Positions 1 to 7,897 are shown, numbered from the stretch's first letter. The stretch is 64,000 nt of DNA from Arsukibacterium indicum (GCF_019100565.1 NZ_JAHRID010000004.1:1-64000); one strand, 5' to 3'. The notes: generated from the letters alone by a model not told the origin. Made by a program: numbers and translations.

Positions 1-75
1 TCATAGTGTCACCTAATCATCTATGAGGTGTATGATAACACCTCTAATCAGGTGGCCAAATTTAGTGTGCCACTA

Positions 76-108
76 CATCCCGGCCTGCTTTTTATAAAGA
101 GCGGGATG
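76..108. repeat. Inverted repeat ahead of orphan Rhs tip 1
   Basis: Seven-base arms CATCCCG (76-82) and CGGGATG (102-108) face each other across 19 bases, just upstream of the point where Rhs-like reading begins (about 120). It may mark the junction where the cassette joined foreign DNA. No function can be assigned. Confidence 0.35.
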
Positions 109-167
109 CCGAAAAGCTAAGCTGGTATAACTACTTCAGGGATTATGATGCGACTTTAGGCCGGTAT

Positions 168-590
168 TTGCAGAGTGATCCGATAGGATTAGCGGGTGGG
201 CTTAATACCTATGGGTATGTTGGGGGGAATCCTATAAGTTTTGTCGATACTAATGGATTGAGTAGAACATTAGGTGCGTTTTTTTTCTGCACTGGATATG
301 CTGGCGGCAGTACTGTTAGATCATATTTAGATGTAATTGAAAGGAAAGACAGGCTGGAAGCATTGACTGACACACGTGCAAGATTAGCTGGTGAAATTCA
401 GAAAGCTGCGACCAAAGGCACATGCTCTTCCGATGATGTTAACGGCGCTATTACAACTTTAGAAAAGACTGATGCCGTAATCCGCACAGAAATTGCAGAT
501 CTAGCGAGAAGTAGTAGTGTCTTCAGTTCATTTGCTACAGCGACAGTCGTGTGCCTGGGCGTCTCTTACAAACTCAGCAAGGGAAGATAA
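168..590 (+). CDS. Orphan Rhs C-terminal tip, candidate polymorphic toxin 1 (truncated rhs)
   Basis: The first 20 or so residues are the hallmark Rhs end motif ([10 protein letters not shown], then [10 protein letters not shown]), followed by about 115 residues with no recognisable family. Only a short Rhs-like piece lies upstream: the frame reads YNYFRDYD...LGRYLQ before the TTG used here, and stops at 63-65. The body of the Rhs shell is therefore missing. In Rhs polymorphic toxins the residues after this motif are the variable toxin. The tail here has a coiled, charged middle and ends in a hydrophobic segment. A small membrane protein follows three bases later, as expected of a cognate immunity gene. 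Toxic activity is inference from position; without the shell it is probably a silent donor cassette. Confidence 0.6.
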   Translation: MQSDPIGLAGGLNTYGYVGGNPISFVDTNGLSRTLGAFFFCTGYAGGSTVRSYLDVIERKDRLEALTDTRARLAGEIQKAATKGTCSSDDVNGAITTLEKTDAVIRTEIADLARSSSVFSSFATATVVCLGVSYKLSKGR

Positions 591-593
591 AAA

Positions 594-881
594 ATGAATA
601 CAACTGCATACGTAATGGTTTCATTATTTGTTATTCTTTCAATGAGTTGTTTAACCACGCTCTATATTTACCTCAAATTAAGCCAGCGCGTGGAAAAAGA
701 CCTTAGTTGCAGCAAAGAAGATGTTAACAAAATGCTTAAATCTCGGGTATATGAACCTCAGTATGAAAAGCAGTTTAAACAACTTAAGTTGTTTGCCGTA
801 TTGTGCAAAGCTAATTTGATTGTGCTTTTTATATTTGTCATTTTCTGGCAAATACATACTTATTTCTATATACGAAGTTAA
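594..881 (+). CDS. Small two-helix membrane protein, candidate immunity to Rhs tip 1
   Basis: A 95-residue protein starting three bases after the stop of the orphan Rhs tip. It has a hydrophobic segment at about 5-27 and another at about 70-88, separated by a charged stretch with two lysine-rich stretches. I do not recognise the family. In Rhs and CDI systems the gene directly after the toxin tip usually encodes its specific immunity protein, and membrane immunity proteins generally protect against periplasmic or membrane-acting toxins. That role is inferred only from position, spacing and size. Confidence 0.5.
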   Translation: MNTTAYVMVSLFVILSMSCLTTLYIYLKLSQRVEKDLSCSKEDVNKMLKSRVYEPQYEKQFKQLKLFAVLCKANLIVLFIFVIFWQIHTYFYIRS

Positions 882-940
882 GTAAAGTCAACGTTATGGA
901 AACCCTCTTGGCAGGCCTATAAACAAAGTTAGAAATTATA

Positions 941-969
941 TGGTCGCGTTGCTTTTAGCGATGCGACCA
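941..969. repeat. Hairpin at the junction of orphan Rhs tip 2
   Basis: TGGTCGC (941-947) pairs perfectly with GCGACCA (963-969). The Rhs homology shared with the first tip begins at the next base (ttaggccggtatttgcag), so the hairpin sits exactly at the recombination edge. It could also act as the terminator of the preceding immunity gene, although there is no T-run. Confidence 0.4.
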
Positions 970-982
970 CTTAGGCCGGTAT

Positions 983-1432
983 TTGCAGAGCGACCCTATA
1001 GGTTTAGCCGGTGGGTTAAATACTTATGGGTATGTTGGGGGTAATCCTCTAGTTTATACAGATTTCTATGGTCTATATCCTGGGAAAGAAATCATTGAAT
1101 TTATCCCAAATGCAATTGGCGCAGATTGTGACTTCTATCGAAATTATCGACACATGCGCGAAGCCAATACCATCGGAGCGGATAAATATTTTCATTGCAA
1201 AGCTAACTGCCAAGCATCAAGCAGGGGCGTTGGTGACCGATTCGAATCTTATCTTCTTAGTGAGATAAGAGAGTTGTCAGATCAGTATTACAAAGGTGAT
1301 TCAGAAATGGATTGTGATGCTGATCGTGAAGCAAATAACTACGGCCGAAAACATGGTGCGAACGCCTCGCATGGGGAATGCGCGATGATTTGCACACCAT
1401 TTCGCCCAAATGGATTACCTAATCATTACTGA
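983..1432 (+). CDS. Orphan Rhs C-terminal tip, candidate polymorphic toxin 2 (truncated rhs)
   Basis: Starts with the same Rhs end motif as the first cassette ([10 protein letters not shown]...[10 protein letters not shown]), then diverges completely. The roughly 125-residue tail has the pattern [12 protein letters not shown], a later RE..D segment, an AD.EAN..GR segment and a closing FRPNGLP. From memory this type of Cys/His-rich tail recurs at the ends of Rhs proteins in other Proteobacteria, but I cannot name a characterised domain. Only the residues RCDHLGRYL precede the TTG in frame before a stop, so the Rhs shell is absent. A toxin role is inferred from Rhs architecture and the small membrane gene that follows. 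Confidence 0.6.
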   Translation: MQSDPIGLAGGLNTYGYVGGNPLVYTDFYGLYPGKEIIEFIPNAIGADCDFYRNYRHMREANTIGADKYFHCKANCQASSRGVGDRFESYLLSEIRELSDQYYKGDSEMDCDADREANNYGRKHGANASHGECAMICTPFRPNGLPNHY

Positions 1433-1443
1433 ATGAGGTCATT

Positions 1444-1671
1444 ATGTTTTTGTTTATTGTTGTTTTGTGTCTAATGACTGTCGGAGTTCTTGTGCTTTCA
1501 AATAAAGAGTATCGGAATTCAATGAAAGGTAAGCTATTTTTGTCTACTTCTTTGATTGTAATTGCATTTTTAGTAATTTTTATCGTGTTGTCAGACTACA
1601 CAACTATTGATAAGTGCCTCGATAATGGTGGTCGATGGAATTCTTTACTTCAAGAGTGTGAATATAAGTAG
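1444..1671 (+). CDS. Small membrane protein, candidate immunity to Rhs tip 2
   Basis: A 75-residue protein, eleven bases after the Rhs tip stop. Two hydrophobic helices (about 1-19 and 31-51) are followed by an extracytoplasmic-looking tail with the pattern CLDNGGRWN....EC, which resembles tails of small proteins found after Rhs tips of the FHCKANC type. It is the probable cognate immunity protein. The assignment rests on gene order and my recollection of the tail motif, not on a database search. Confidence 0.5.
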   Translation: MFLFIVVLCLMTVGVLVLSNKEYRNSMKGKLFLSTSLIVIAFLVIFIVLSDYTTIDKCLDNGGRWNSLLQECEYK

Positions 1672-1705
1672 TAGCACTCTGGTATCGCGGTTATGAGTGT
1701 GTCTT

Positions 1706-1854
1706 GAAGATCAATAGGGTCAGGAAGATCAATAGAGATAGCTAATAATCGCACAGAAAAAGGGGGCGGAGCTAATAATCGCTATACATTTGCAAGGCAC
1801 TGAAATGCATAGGATTAATCTGACCCGCCTTTAATTATCTCCGCCCCCTTTTTC
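1706..1854. repeat. Palindromic, repeat-rich island beside the broken Rhs core (MITE-like)
   Basis: A perfect 16-base inverted repeat, GAAAAAGGGGGCGGAG (1756-1771) and its complement (1839-1854), bounds an imperfect palindrome. Outside it are two direct repeats: GAAGATCAATAG at 1706-1717 and 1724-1735, and AGCTAATAATCGC at 1740-1752 and 1770-1782. GGGTCAG (1717-1723) and CTGACCC (1820-1826) form another inverted pair. The Rhs core reading frame begins at the right edge (about 1856). The layout resembles non-autonomous elements or the flanks of REP-associated tyrosine transposases, but no transposase is present, so the class is a guess. Confidence 0.5.
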
Positions 1855-1855
1855 C

Positions 1856-2236
1856 GAAAGTTACAGCAAAAACACCAGCTCTAACCGGCTTAATCAGGTT
1901 ACCCGGGGCAGCCAGACGCGAGTGTTTATGTATGATAACAACGGCAATGTTACCAACGAAAAGCAATTTAACGGCAGTAACTTTAGCTATGTGTACAACA
2001 GCGAAAACCGGATGGTAAAAGCCGGCACTACCGACTATCAATATAATGCGCTGGGCCAGCGGGCGTATAAAAAAGTCGGCAGTAATATCACACGCTTTAT
2101 TTACAGCCCACAAGGCCAGCTATTAGCTGAAGGCACCACTAAGCAATATATTTACTTACATGACCATATTGGTGACCCTATCGCAAACTGCCGTTGCTAC
2201 GAGGCGTCATCATGGCAAGAAAATTGGGAACTATGA
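1856..2236 (+). pseudogene. Fragment of an Rhs core (YD repeats), truncated at both ends
   Basis: The frame reads SNRLNQVT...YDNNGNVT, Y.YN..NRMVKA, YQYNALGQRAYK, FIYSPQGQLLAE and YIYLHDHIGDP, a run of YD/Rhs repeats normally inside a protein of over 1,000 residues. The reading begins at the edge of the palindromic island and loses Rhs similarity after the HDHIGDP motif, just before the ParE stop codon on the other strand. An internal GTG at 1922 could start translation, but a functional product is unlikely. It is a remnant of the rhs gene whose tips lie upstream. Confidence 0.7.
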
Positions 2237-2554
2237 GCCAGTAATATCGGGAAAGTAGCTAATAATGTCCATATTTTTATGAGGCACAGCAATAACATCG
2301 ATAACGCTGTTTCCTATCAGGTAAAATATCACGTGCTGCCCTTGAGGGAAGCTGTAATAACCTTCATGGATGTCAGTGCGATGTTTGCCAAGCCGGGGAT
2401 TTTCAGCAAGCCATTTAAAGCGCTTTTCGATCTCTTTTAAATAGTGATTACGCTGTGTTTTGCTCCACGTTGCTTCAGTGTAGCGTCCAATATTTTTCAA
2501 GTCCTCCCTGGCACGAAGGGGAACCCGGTAGTTATTACCTGTTATTTGCGGCAC
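2231..2554 (-). CDS. parE: ParE/RelE-superfamily toxin
   Basis: A 107-residue type II toxin, normal length for ParE. Family pattern visible: A..DL..I..Y....W near 15-32, the helix RFKWLAENPRLGK around 45-57, then YYSFPQGQHVIFYLI and a closing VI.VPHKNMD. ParE toxins inhibit DNA gyrase, while some relatives cleave mRNA; which applies here is not visible. The start is GTG, overlapping the last base of the antitoxin stop (taGTG), so the pair is translationally coupled. The 3' end runs into the Rhs fragment. Confidence 0.85.
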   Translation of the reverse strand: MPQITGNNYRVPLRAREDLKNIGRYTEATWSKTQRNHYLKEIEKRFKWLAENPRLGKHRTDIHEGYYSFPQGQHVIFYLIGNSVIDVIAVPHKNMDIISYFPDITGS

Positions 2555-2802
2555 TAAGTTCCAGCATCCAGTTCATCTATAAGCGAATCCATAGAGAAGC
2601 TTTCGACAAAAGCACCATTGTTGGCTTGTGTTGCACCTTCGGATAAATGCGCTCGTAACGCTTCAAGTTTGCTCTTACGTTCTTCCATAGCTCGCAGAGC
2701 ATCGCGAACCACTTCACTGGCAGAGCCATAACGGCCGCTGGACACTTCATTCTTAATGAACACTTCCCAATGCTCGCCTAAACTTAGACTTGTAGTTGCC
2801 AA
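2554..2802 (-). CDS. parD: ParD-family antitoxin
   Basis: An 82-residue ribbon-helix-helix antitoxin. The N-terminal half (SLGEHWEVFI...SGRYGSASEVVRDALRAMEE) is the DNA-binding fold typical of ParD. The C-terminal half (ESFSMDSLIDELDAG) is the flexible toxin-wrapping part. It precedes parE with a one-base overlap. Members of this family repress their own operon, and a perfect inverted repeat lies just upstream of this gene at 2815-2845. Confidence 0.88.
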   Translation of the reverse strand: MATTSLSLGEHWEVFIKNEVSSGRYGSASEVVRDALRAMEERKSKLEALRAHLSEGATQANNGAFVESFSMDSLIDELDAGT

Positions 2803-2814
2803 GTGGCACCTCAG

Positions 2815-2845
2815 CTATATTCAAAATTAACAATTATGAATATAG
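2815..2845 (-). promoter_or_regulatory. Putative parDE autoregulatory operator
   Basis: Perfect inverted repeat CTATATTCA (2815-2823) and TGAATATAG (2837-2845) with a 13-base spacer, 12 bases upstream of the parD start and overlapping the expected promoter. Ribbon-helix-helix antitoxins bind such palindromes. ParD binding is inference. Confidence 0.6.
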
Positions 2846-2881
2846 TTTGTGCCCAAGTGTTACGCAAGGACTAAACCATAA

Positions 2882-2943
2882 GTTTTTGGTTGGCCTACTC
2901 TTCGGTTCTTGATGAGTTGGGATAAGTTAACCTAACCAAAAAC
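2882..2943. repeat. Inverted repeat between parDE and the sugar-acid genes
   Basis: GTTTTTGGTT (2882-2891) is complementary to AACCAAAAAC (2934-2943), 42 bases apart, with one more GG/CC pair if a base is bulged. It sits where accessory DNA meets metabolic genes. It could be a bidirectional transcription end or the scar of an insertion. Confidence 0.3.
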
Positions 2944-3034
2944 AACAAAGCGTGACCCCGGGGGAGCTGGCTGGCAGCAATTAAGTGCCGGCACAGCCAG
3001 AGCATTTTATGGCGTTAACACTGATTAACTAAAG

Positions 3035-4210
3035 CTATTTAATCTCAACCCGTTGTGAGCGCATTACGATTTCATCGTTAAGCTCAATACCAATACCAGG
3101 CGCTTCTGATACCTGAAAAAAGCCATTTACCGGTTGCGGATCCTGAATACACAGCTCGCGGTTCCACTTTTTAATGGCATAAGTATGGTGCTCGTGAATT
3201 AAAAAGTTAGGTATTGCTGTTTCTAAGTGCAGCGATGCAGCGGTGGCCACCGGGCCGCCACAAACATGGGCCTGAATCCGCACATCAAAAATATCGGCGT
3301 AGTCACAGACTTTTTTGGTTTCGGTAAAACCGCCACACAGGCCAATATCCGGCTGCAGCACGTCGATACTCTGATCTTCCAGGTAGGGCCGCACGCCCCA
3401 GCGGTTATACAGCCGCTCACCGCCGGCAATCGGCACCGCTACTTTATCGGCGACTTTGGCATGCAAAGAATGGTTCAGGTAATTTACCGGCTCTTCAAAG
3501 TACATGCAGTCAAATTCTTTTGCTATCTCACCAATCTGAATGGCCGAGGTGGCACCTGGCAGGCTGTGGCATTCAAAAATAATGTCCACTTCATCACCTA
3601 CCGCATCACGAATAGCCTGCATCCGGGCCCGGTACAGTTTCATTTCAGTGCGCGAGATAATATTGGTGCGATCGTAGTAAGTGTTGCCGTTTTTATCATA
3701 CTGAATAGGGTCAACTTTTACCGCATCATAGCCCTCGGCAATGGCCTTTAGCGCCGCTTCCGCATATTGCTCGGGGTGCACCAGCGCTTTAAATTCCGGG
3801 CCCCAGTCAAATTGCAGCTGTGAGGCATAAGTACGTAATTTATCGTTAACTTTACCGCCCAGCAGCTGATAAACCGGTAAACCGAGGGCTTTACCCTTTA
3901 TATCCCACAGGGCGGTGTCAATCGCGCTCATGGCCGAGTATATAACCGGACCGCCACCCAGGCCCCAGAAGCTTTCGCGCAGCATCCGTGACCAGAGCTT
4001 TTCAGTCTGAAACGGGTCGTGGCCAATTAAAAAGGCTTCAGCCATTTCTTTGATCATCGCCGCAGCGGCGCTGTGGCCTAAATCGTAAGCCAGACCGGCT
4101 TCACCGACACCGCTGATACCCTCATCGGTATGTATGCGCACAAAAACCGGGGTCCAGGCCGGACGATCCGGACAATAAATATCGAATACTTCAACGCGGG
4201 TAACTTTCAT
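3035..4210 (-). CDS. Enolase-superfamily (mandelate racemase type) sugar-acid dehydratase-like enzyme
   Basis: A 391-residue protein with the full MR/MLE layout: an N-terminal capping domain, then a TIM barrel with VKVDP (about 164), metal ligands in ECH (about 213) and EEP (about 239), GGERL (about 264), QPDIGLCGG (about 288), and the barrel-end AHVCGG and HEHH segments. The family abstracts a proton alpha to a carboxylate, using Mg2+. The closest themes I recall are galactonate/mannonate dehydratase-like proteins, but the substrate cannot be read. A class II aldolase gene lies 26 bases upstream in the same operon, suggesting sugar-acid catabolism. Start ATG is preceded by caggag. Confidence 0.8.
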   Translation of the reverse strand: MKVTRVEVFDIYCPDRPAWTPVFVRIHTDEGISGVGEAGLAYDLGHSAAAAMIKEMAEAFLIGHDPFQTEKLWSRMLRESFWGLGGGPVIYSAMSAIDTALWDIKGKALGLPVYQLLGGKVNDKLRTYASQLQFDWGPEFKALVHPEQYAEAALKAIAEGYDAVKVDPIQYDKNGNTYYDRTNIISRTEMKLYRARMQAIRDAVGDEVDIIFECHSLPGATSAIQIGEIAKEFDCMYFEEPVNYLNHSLHAKVADKVAVPIAGGERLYNRWGVRPYLEDQSIDVLQPDIGLCGGFTETKKVCDYADIFDVRIQAHVCGGPVATAASLHLETAIPNFLIHEHHTYAIKKWNRELCIQDPQPVNGFFQVSEAPGIGIELNDEIVMRSQRVEIK

Positions 4211-4236
4211 GCTGACTCCTGTTAAATCGCAAACGG

Positions 4237-5004
4237 TTACTGAGCAAAACCGGGATCAAGCCGGTACGCTTTACGCAGCATCGCCGGCCAGGCCAACTGC
4301 CCGCCGGTGCTGCCACTATGAACCACCTTGGCTTGCTTACTGATATTGTCGACTATCGGCTGTGGTATCGGGATAACTGGCTGACCACTGGCCTGCAGCG
4401 CCAGCTGAATTTCACAGGCGCGTTGTAAATCGTAAAAGCGCATAAAGGCATCGCCAACGGTTGGCCCTACAGTTAAACCGCCATGGTTTACCAGCAGCAT
4501 ATGGTTATGCTGGCCTAAATCGGCTTGGAGCCGGGCTCTTTCATCCTGGTTAACCGCCAGGCCTTCATACTGATGATACGCCAGCGAACCCAGCGAAAAT
4601 AACGAATACTGGCTTAGCGCCAGTAACCCCTGTTGCTGGGTCGCTACCGCGATAGTTTCTTTGGTATGCAGGTGAATAACACAATGGGCATCGGGCCGAA
4701 CTTCATGAATTGCGCTGTGAATGGTAAAACCGGCCGGATTAATTTTAAACGGCGTATCATCCAGAATATTACCCTGTAAATCGACCTTTACCAGGTTAGA
4801 GGCAGTAACTTCATCAAAGGTCAGGCCAAAGGCATTGACTAAATAATGATCGGTGCCGGGCAGCCGGGCTGATAAGTGGGTATAAATTAAATCGCCCCAG
4901 CGATGATGCTCTGCCAGGCGGTAACAGGCCGCTAAATCGAGCCGCAGCTGCCATTCCTCTGCACTGACTTTAGATTGCAAATTAAGTTTGGGTAAAGATT
5001 GCAA
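4237..5004 (-). CDS. Class II aldolase/adducin family protein
   Basis: A 255-residue protein of the FucA/AraD/adducin fold. Zn ligands are visible in CVIHLHT (about 108-114) and in LLVNHGG (about 170-176); residues 38-50 contain LIYTHLSARLPG, and the KINPAGFTIHSAIHE stretch is typical of the adducin-like branch. The start is TTG (5002-5004) with GGAGGT six bases upstream; no in-frame ATG fits better. It precedes the enolase-superfamily gene by 26 bases. Family members split or epimerise phosphorylated sugars, but the adducin-like branch often has unknown substrates. Confidence 0.8.
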   Translation of the reverse strand: MQSLPKLNLQSKVSAEEWQLRLDLAACYRLAEHHRWGDLIYTHLSARLPGTDHYLVNAFGLTFDEVTASNLVKVDLQGNILDDTPFKINPAGFTIHSAIHEVRPDAHCVIHLHTKETIAVATQQQGLLALSQYSLFSLGSLAYHQYEGLAVNQDERARLQADLGQHNHMLLVNHGGLTVGPTVGDAFMRFYDLQRACEIQLALQASGQPVIPIPQPIVDNISKQAKVVHSGSTGGQLAWPAMLRKAYRLDPGFAQ

Positions 5005-5182
5005 TGCATTACCTCCGGCAACCTGCCAGCCTGCTAATAGATGTTCAGAAGTCTAAGGGACTTGGCATAGGGGATCAATGGCGTAGCTTAAATAAAGTCG
5101 GCTCAATTATGCCCCCGGCCCTTGCGCTATATCAGCTGATGTGTCAGATGCTCGCAGGCCCGGTAATAGTCTGAAGCGGCTC

Positions 5183-7708
5183 TCAGACAATAAGCCGCGA
5201 CCAGCGGCCATAGCGGCTTTGTACCGGGCCTCTGGGAATACTGGCTGCCATAATCAGTGCGGTAGCAGCTAAACTGGCAATCATCGTGCTGGTGTTGCCC
5301 GGAATAACAAAAGCACAAATCATCAGTGCCAGCGCCAGAAACAGGTTAGTAAATCGCAGGGCACGGCCACTTTCTGCCAGGGCAATCACTGAAATGGTGA
5401 CAACAAGCGCCCCCAGTAAGTGATGAGCATTTGCCATAGCACCGTCTACACCCAGCAATAGCCGGCTGAACATCAGTAATACACCCACAGCAATACAAAT
5501 AAGCAAGCCCGGACAACGCCAGCGTACGCCACCGCCGAACACATCACGGATAATTTTCGTCGGGGTATCAGCAAAATCATCCCGATCCCGTCTGCCATCG
5601 TCGTCATCGGTATCACCAACAAAAAATATTCTTAATACCGATTGTCCTTGCTGACGACGGCGTTTTAAAAACTGACAGGTGGCAATCAGTTCATCCAGTG
5701 AAAACGGAATTTGCAACAGCATAACACTGGCCGCTATCAGGCAAAGGGTACACCAGGTACCCAGAATAATAGGCTGGATAATAATAAAGGTAATAGATAC
5801 CACCCCCATTGGCACAATCAGAAAACCAAACAAAATCACCAGCCAGGGCATGGTACGCCAGCGGCTGCGCGAACCCGCCACCCCCACCAGAATTTCAAAC
5901 AGATAAACCAGTGCGCCGGCACCGGCATCCGGTATTGGCCAGGCTTCTGACACTGATGACGTAATGATTTCCGCAGTACCGTTTTTACCATCGCCGGCAA
6001 TTGCCCCGCCAAAGAATGGGTCCCATATAGTGTCGATGTGCCCCAACTGATAGGCCGCCATATAGGCAGAGATAAAAAAGCCGATAAATGCCAGAATAAT
6101 AATGGGTAACCGCTGATACCAGGTGGATGGCGAATACGACCAGCCGGGCGGAATATCCGGCCCGGTCATCACCGCCACCGGCGATACTCCGGGCGCAGGG
6201 CGTAATAACACCGAGAACGCAATCACCAGCGTGCCAATAACCGTACTGTTTAAATAGACTGCGGGCTCTGGTGTCCAGAACCACAGTGGAGCAGTTAACA
6301 CCCAGCAGCCAACAGCGGCACTGGCCCAGCGGGCAGCAGGTAATCGCCATGACAAAGACAATGCTGCCAGTAGCATCAGCAGTACACCTGAGATAAGGTC
6401 GCTATATATCTGAGCATCTGACTGGTAATTCAGCCGTGGTATAGAACCGATTAACCAAGCCCCCAGGCCAAAGTTAAACATCGGCCCCCACAGGTTGCGG
6501 CTGTACTCCTGACGGTACCAGCTTTCATGCCGTTTGCGCAGGGTTTCAGGATTGGAGGTAAGTTCTTCAGCTTCTTTCAGCCAGTCAGGCGGCCGAATAC
6601 CATTATCCTGATACCAGGCTACCGGATCTTTTTTAAGCTGATTAACCATTTTCGGCAGCATCTCGCTGATAGAGTGGCGTGGTTGCCAGTCCAGAAGCTG
6701 GCGGGCGTGGCTGATATCCAGCGCATAATGATCAGATGCCAGTTCAATTAAAAATGGCCGGATAAACGGCTGTTCGCCGTGATCGATCGCATCGGGTACC
6801 ACAGGTTCGGCTTTCAGTTGCAGCCAGGCGCCCATTTTTGCCACAGGTTGTGGCAAACTGATAGTTTGCCAGCTTTGCTCGCCATGAATTAATTTTCCAA
6901 GCTGATCCTGTAGTTCACTGTAGCTTAACGCATCGGGTTCTCCCGCAATAATTGTGCAGTCATCCGGCAAGTCTTTCCGCTTCGCTACACAACATCGGAA
7001 TAACTCGTTCATATCATCCTGATGAATAAACGACTGGCCGGCTTCCAGGTTACCTGCATATAAATGAGATTTAAGATCCCGTTCATAAATGCGGGCGATC
7101 TGATGGCTAAGCGTTGGCACGGCGGTATGCTGGTTATACAGACCGGCCAGATGCAAAAATGTGCAGGGAATGCCGTTGCTATGCTGGCGAATGGTGGTTT
7201 CGGTTTCAGCTTTTGATTCGGGATAAGCCCATTTGGGGGCTATTGGTGTGGTTTCACTGACCAGCTCGCCAGGCTGAACTGGCTGGTGTACCAACATAGT
7301 CCCGGAGTAAATAAGCCGTTCTACTTTAAAATCAGCTAGTGCTACCAGCAGATTCTTAGTGCCTTTTACATTTATTTCGTCATACAGCGGTGATTTTTCA
7401 CCGGTAAAATCAAAATAGGCTGCCAGATGAATGACTGCCGCGATGTGTTCGCCATATTGTTCACGAAAACGATGAAATGCCAGCGCCAGGGAGTCTGCAG
7501 AAGTCAGGTCAGCGACAAGGGTATTTTCAGCTTCATCCCTGTCCAGACCGACCACCTGATAATCCGGTCGCAGACTGTCAGCGAGGGCGGTACCAATATT
7601 GCCACCCGAACCGGTGATCAGTACCACAGGCTTCTGCCTGACTGGCTTTGCCGATGCGGAATTGTGGTTAGTATCTTGCTGCTGAGGATTAGAATGTGCG
7701 GCGTTAAT
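5183..7708 (-). CDS. Fusion: NAD-dependent epimerase/dehydratase + SPW-like repeats + VKOR-like membrane domain
   Basis: About 841 residues from the start chosen here. The N-terminal 330 or so residues are an extended short-chain dehydrogenase (VVLITGSGGNIG Rossmann motif at about 29-40, YPESKAE with the active Tyr/Lys). Four hydrophobic helices with SPW-repeat character follow. Then comes a VKOR-like bundle with one C-x-x-C (GTWCTLCLI), but without the paired loop cysteines of true VKOR. A charged linker (GDTDDDDGRRDRDD) leads to a second SPW-like pair. The open frame continues to a GTG at 7846, inside the pgi terminator. A consensus AGGAGG (7716-7721) lies seven bases before an in-frame ATT (7706-7708), the likely but non-canonical start. 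Function unknown; the soluble domain should be cytoplasmic and tethered to the inner membrane. Confidence 0.7.
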   Translation of the reverse strand: MNAAHSNPQQQDTNHNSASAKPVRQKPVVLITGSGGNIGTALADSLRPDYQVVGLDRDEAENTLVADLTSADSLALAFHRFREQYGEHIAAVIHLAAYFDFTGEKSPLYDEINVKGTKNLLVALADFKVERLIYSGTMLVHQPVQPGELVSETTPIAPKWAYPESKAETETTIRQHSNGIPCTFLHLAGLYNQHTAVPTLSHQIARIYERDLKSHLYAGNLEAGQSFIHQDDMNELFRCCVAKRKDLPDDCTIIAGEPDALSYSELQDQLGKLIHGEQSWQTISLPQPVAKMGAWLQLKAEPVVPDAIDHGEQPFIRPFLIELASDHYALDISHARQLLDWQPRHSISEMLPKMVNQLKKDPVAWYQDNGIRPPDWLKEAEELTSNPETLRKRHESWYRQEYSRNLWGPMFNFGLGAWLIGSIPRLNYQSDAQIYSDLISGVLLMLLAALSLSWRLPAARWASAAVGCWVLTAPLWFWTPEPAVYLNSTVIGTLVIAFSVLLRPAPGVSPVAVMTGPDIPPGWSYSPSTWYQRLPIIILAFIGFFISAYMAAYQLGHIDTIWDPFFGGAIAGDGKNGTAEIITSSVSEAWPIPDAGAGALVYLFEILVGVAGSRSRWRTMPWLVILFGFLIVPMGVVSITFIIIQPIILGTWCTLCLIAASVMLLQIPFSLDELIATCQFLKRRRQQGQSVLRIFFVGDTDDDDGRRDRDDFADTPTKIIRDVFGGGVRWRCPGLLICIAVGVLLMFSRLLLGVDGAMANAHHLLGALVVTISVIALAESGRALRFTNLFLALALMICAFVIPGNTSTMIASLAATALIMAASIPRGPVQSRYGRWSRLIV

Positions 7709-7839
7709 AGTATGTCCTCCTGTCTGGTTGGGGTCGCTAGCAACGTTGCCGGTTACATCAACATACGGGCAGAGGGATATAACTTTAACTAACAGGTTAG
7801 TCGAATTTTGCCGGCTTAACCAAGCAGCAGGCGGAATAA

Positions 7840-7875
7840 AAAACACCGCCTTGCCTGAACTAAAGCGGTGTTTTG
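7840..7875 (-). terminator. Rho-independent terminator of pgi
   Basis: AAAACACCGC (7840-7849) pairs with GCGGTGTTTT (7865-7874) around a 15-base loop. Read on the minus strand, the hairpin ends in a T-run just after the pgi stop. Confidence 0.85.
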
Positions 7876-7897
7876 TTGTTTTGGAACAGTGCTCTGG

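Noticed and set aside
5127..5318. 63-residue frame overlapping the end of the epimerase fusion
   Set aside because: Almost completely overlaps the fusion gene in another frame and shows no protein-like pattern.
7709..7846. Upstream extension of the epimerase fusion starting at GTG 7846
   Set aside because: The GTG lies within the pgi terminator hairpin, has no ribosome site, and the extra 46 residues look unlike any domain; the AGGAGG at 7716-7721 points to a later start.
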